DNA from: Trichloromonas sp034002365
Lineage (GTDB): Bacteria; Desulfobacterota; Desulfuromonadia; Desulfuromonadales; Trichloromonadaceae
DNA: 64,000 bases
Assembly: GCA_034002365.1 (NCBI GenBank)
Contig: JAVFAR010000003.1
Location: 5,155-69,154 of the forward strand
Direction of reading: 5' to 3'
Of this stretch, positions 62,348 to 64,000 are shown piece after piece. The position numbers and the translations under genes are program-made. How positions within the stretch are numbered: position 1 is the first letter of the stretch; each line of letters begins with the position of its first letter. The notes beneath the pieces were generated by a model. The model was not told the origin of the DNA. It ran no database searches and worked only from the letters and a program-made list of their open reading frames with translations.

Positions 62348-62589
62348 TCCTTGCTCCTTCGGTTGGTGCGCAGAATGGCGGCGATGAAGAGAACGGTGCT
62401 GACCCCGGCGCCGACGGTCGCTTCGGTGAAGGCTACGTCCACCGCCCCCATTTCGGCCCAGAGCATGCACATGAGAAAACTGTAGACGCCGAAGATGACC
62501 GATGCCGACAGTAGATCCCGGATCGTGATAGTAGCCACCCCGCAAATGACCACCAAAAGCAGAATGAGTAGGTCGAACTGCCAGATCAT
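62344..62589 (-). CDS. MbhD-like subunit (detached piece of MrpA)
   Basis: An 81-residue membrane protein, ATG at 62589, with two or three spans (FDLLILLLVVICGVATITI, SASVIFGVYSFLMCMLWAEM, GVSTVLFIAAIL) and the DUF4040 pattern AEMGAVDVAFTEATVGAGVSTVLF, which is found in MbhD and in the MrpA C-terminal half. It overlaps mrpG by four bases and the MbhE-like gene by four. Confidence 0.88.
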   Translation of the reverse strand: MIWQFDLLILLLVVICGVATITIRDLLSASVIFGVYSFLMCMLWAEMGAVDVAFTEATVGAGVSTVLFIAAILRTNRRSKD

Positions 62590-62915
62590 GAGGGATTTTT
62601 CTCCTTTACCCAGGGCTTGACACCGATCAGCAAGGCGGCATCGGTAATCGCGTGGGTGGCGGTGGGGCTGGCTACGAAGACGAAGACCGCGATGAACAAA
62701 ATCTTCATGCTGACAAGTACCGTTGCCAGGGACAGGTCGCTCAGGTTGTAGGCGGCGATCGCGAATATCATTAAAACGGCGGCCAGAGAGTCGCATTTCC
62801 CGGCGGCGTGAATGCGGGTATAGAAATCGGGAAAGCGCAGGATGCCGAGAGTGCCGACGGCGAAAAAGAAGAGGCCGGCGACGAGCAAAACCGTGGCGAT
62901 GATGTTCATGGTCAT
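62586..62915 (-). CDS. mrpG: MrpG subunit
   Basis: A 109-residue MnhG-family protein with three spans and the conserved GTLGILRFPDFYTRIHAAGKCDSLAAVLMIFA motif. Start is ATG 62915 or 62909; ribosome site AAGGGG lies somewhat far upstream. It follows mrpF by 15 bases and overlaps the MbhD-like gene by four. Confidence 0.94.
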   Translation of the reverse strand: MTMNIIATVLLVAGLFFFAVGTLGILRFPDFYTRIHAAGKCDSLAAVLMIFAIAAYNLSDLSLATVLVSMKILFIAVFVFVASPTATHAITDAALLIGVKPWVKEKNPS

Positions 62916-62930
62916 GGCGGTGGAGTCCCC

Positions 62931-63215
62931 TTACTGGCTGTCTTCAAGATGAATGGTTTTACGGCGCAGGAAGTATTTGGTCGCGCCGAGCGTGGCGATG
63001 AAGTTGAGCAGGGCGTAGGCGATGGAGATATCGACGAACATGCCCACATTGTTGTAAAGGACGCCGATGAGCAGCAGCACCACGACGGTCTTGGTGCCGA
63101 CTACGTTCCCTCCGACGATCCGGTCCAGAATGGACGGCCCGGCGATGACCCGGTACAGAGAAAGAAACATCAACAGGATCAGGGCGACGCCGACCGCAAG
63201 AAAGATCCGTTCCAT
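62931..63215 (-). CDS. mrpF: MrpF subunit
   Basis: A 94-residue MrpF-family protein, three spans, with the core LYRVIAGPSILDRIVGGNVVGTKTVVVLLLIGV. Its ATG immediately follows the mrpE stop codon (TAGATG). Confidence 0.94.
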   Translation of the reverse strand: MERIFLAVGVALILLMFLSLYRVIAGPSILDRIVGGNVVGTKTVVVLLLIGVLYNNVGMFVDISIAYALLNFIATLGATKYFLRRKTIHLEDSQ

Positions 63216-63698
63216 CTAGTTACCCCCTTCCAGGGCGATGGCGATGCGCCGCTCCATGGCGCTGCCCGCCAGTGACTCGGCGGCGCTTTCCGTCAGGGCA
63301 TAGACCAGGAATTCGTCTTCCTCGATGTCCACGGTGATCGTTCCCGGAGTCAGGGTGATGGACTGGGCCAGGGTAATTTTCGAAATAGGCCGCTTGAGGA
63401 TGGTCTTGAAACGCACCAGTTGCGGATCTATCAAGTCCAGCATCCGCGGATGCAACACGATGTAGGTGACTTGCAGGTTGGCCAGAAGAATTTCCCAGAA
63501 GAGCCAGGGCAGATAGAGAACGATGCCGAAAATCCCTCGCGCCCAAGTTTTCGGGGAACCATAGAGCAGGAGTTCGTGACTGAAGTGCGCCACGAGCAGG
63601 CAGCAAAACACCCCCAGGGAGAAGTGGAAGGCGTCGAACATCCCCGACATGATGACCCAGAAGGCGAGCATGATGAAAAACGTGACGACCTTGGCCAT
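63216..63698 (-). CDS. mrpE: MrpE subunit
   Basis: A 160-residue MrpE-family protein, first gene of the operon. Start is ATG 63698 (MAKVVTFFIMLAFWVIMSG) with AAGGG upstream; the extended open frame to 63866 is leader sequence. Two or three spans are followed by a soluble part with ITLTPGTITVDIEEDEFLVYALTESAAE, the conserved MrpE pattern. It precedes mrpF. Confidence 0.93.
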   Translation of the reverse strand: MAKVVTFFIMLAFWVIMSGMFDAFHFSLGVFCCLLVAHFSHELLLYGSPKTWARGIFGIVLYLPWLFWEILLANLQVTYIVLHPRMLDLIDPQLVRFKTILKRPISKITLAQSITLTPGTITVDIEEDEFLVYALTESAAESLAGSAMERRIAIALEGGN

Positions 63699-64000
63699 GG
63701 GCAACCCTTTGCGTCTTGGCGGTTGAAGCGGAGCTTCCGCTGAAAGCGATCCTTCGGTGAAAATGGCCTGCCAAGCGTTCTTTCTTGACAACGCTTCATT
63801 GTCATTGCCCAATCTGGACAAAATAAAACGCCAGTAGTGTCTAACAGTTTTTGTTTTTGTGGTCAAGCAAATTTTTGATGCACTCGCGAAAAAAGCTCAC
63901 GCGGCATGAGGCATGAGCCAACCGATTCGGTTGTTGTCGGGCCGAAAGGCCTCGGCAAGATGTCGTAGATATCCCCGCAGTGGTCTTAATGGCACTTTTA
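63699..64000. other. Gene-free right end of the window
   Basis: This 302-bp stretch holds the mrpE leader and candidate promoter up to 63866. Beyond it, to 64000, I see no gene, no convincing hairpin and only a short direct repeat (GGCATGA at 63902 and 63909). A neighbouring gene may begin beyond the window. Confidence 0.6.
63838..63866 (-). promoter_or_regulatory. Candidate promoter of the Mrp-like operon
   Basis: TTGACC (63866-63861), a 17-base spacer and TAGACA (63843-63838) on the minus strand, 140 bases before mrpE. The -10 is poor, so this is tentative. Confidence 0.35.

Noticed and set aside
62075..62545. 156-residue form of the MbhE-like protein
   Set aside because: The N-terminal 66 residues are Arg/His-rich antisense-like translation of the preceding gene in another frame; the TTG at 62347 has a good ribosome site.

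Overview
The window is a chromosomal replication-origin region from a Gram-negative, probably anaerobic bacterium of the Desulfuromonadales/Geobacter type (Desulfobacterota, formerly Deltaproteobacteria). This placement is inferred from gene order and family content only. The supporting signs are: parA-parB-bactofilin next to an F1 ATP synthase operon that carries both b' and b subunits but not a or c; rubrerythrin; HrcA/CIRCE heat-shock control; and an Mrp/Mbh-like cation antiporter operon. Most genes are GC-rich, but dnaA, dnaN and most of recF are strikingly AT-rich.

Layout. 0-17.4 kb: a zinc-ribbon protein, rubrerythrin, uvrA, pdxA, two parvulin-type isomerases, mfd, nadA, tatB-tatC, a cyclopropane synthase-like gene, an HD-GYP protein and a GntR/FCD regulator with its own operator. 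17.6-25.8 kb: atpC-D-G-A-H-F-X, bactofilin, parB and parA, all leftward. 26-32.4 kb: rsmG, mnmG, a perfect parS site, mnmE, yidC, yidD, rnpA and rpmH (rpmH is only 49 codons). 32.4-34.3 kb: the origin, with DnaA boxes on both sides of dnaA. 34.3-45.4 kb: dnaN, recF, gyrB, gyrA, a TPR protein, gpsA, a periplasmic cyclophilin, an EEP-fold protein that lacks most catalytic residues, and nth, preceded by a tight pair of perfect DnaA boxes and followed by a second parS. 45.4-55.9 kb: a membrane protein, an SlyD-like isomerase, a lipoprotein, an LpoA-like protein, and hrcA-grpE-dnaK-dnaJ behind a perfect CIRCE, then hemW. 55.9-63.9 kb: a leftward Mrp/Mbh-type operon with three MrpD-like antiporter subunits, detached MbhD- and MbhE-like pieces, mrpB, C, E, F and G, and two small membrane proteins.

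How it fits together. Genes left of dnaA run mostly leftward and genes from dnaA to nth run rightward, as expected for bidirectional replication from about 32.5-34.2 kb. ParA/ParB and two parS sites supply segregation. Beyond 45.4 kb on the right arm almost everything runs head-on to the inferred fork, including the heat-shock and antiporter operons.

Most unusual items: an in-frame palindromic repeat inside uvrA, with a relative in the dnaK-dnaJ gap; the split three-antiporter Mrp/Mbh operon, one subunit of which has Asn in place of the TM7 Lys; the EEP pseudoenzyme candidate; the DnaA-box pair before nth; and the GntR operator built into its own promoter. No tRNA, rRNA, CRISPR array, IS element or prophage was seen.
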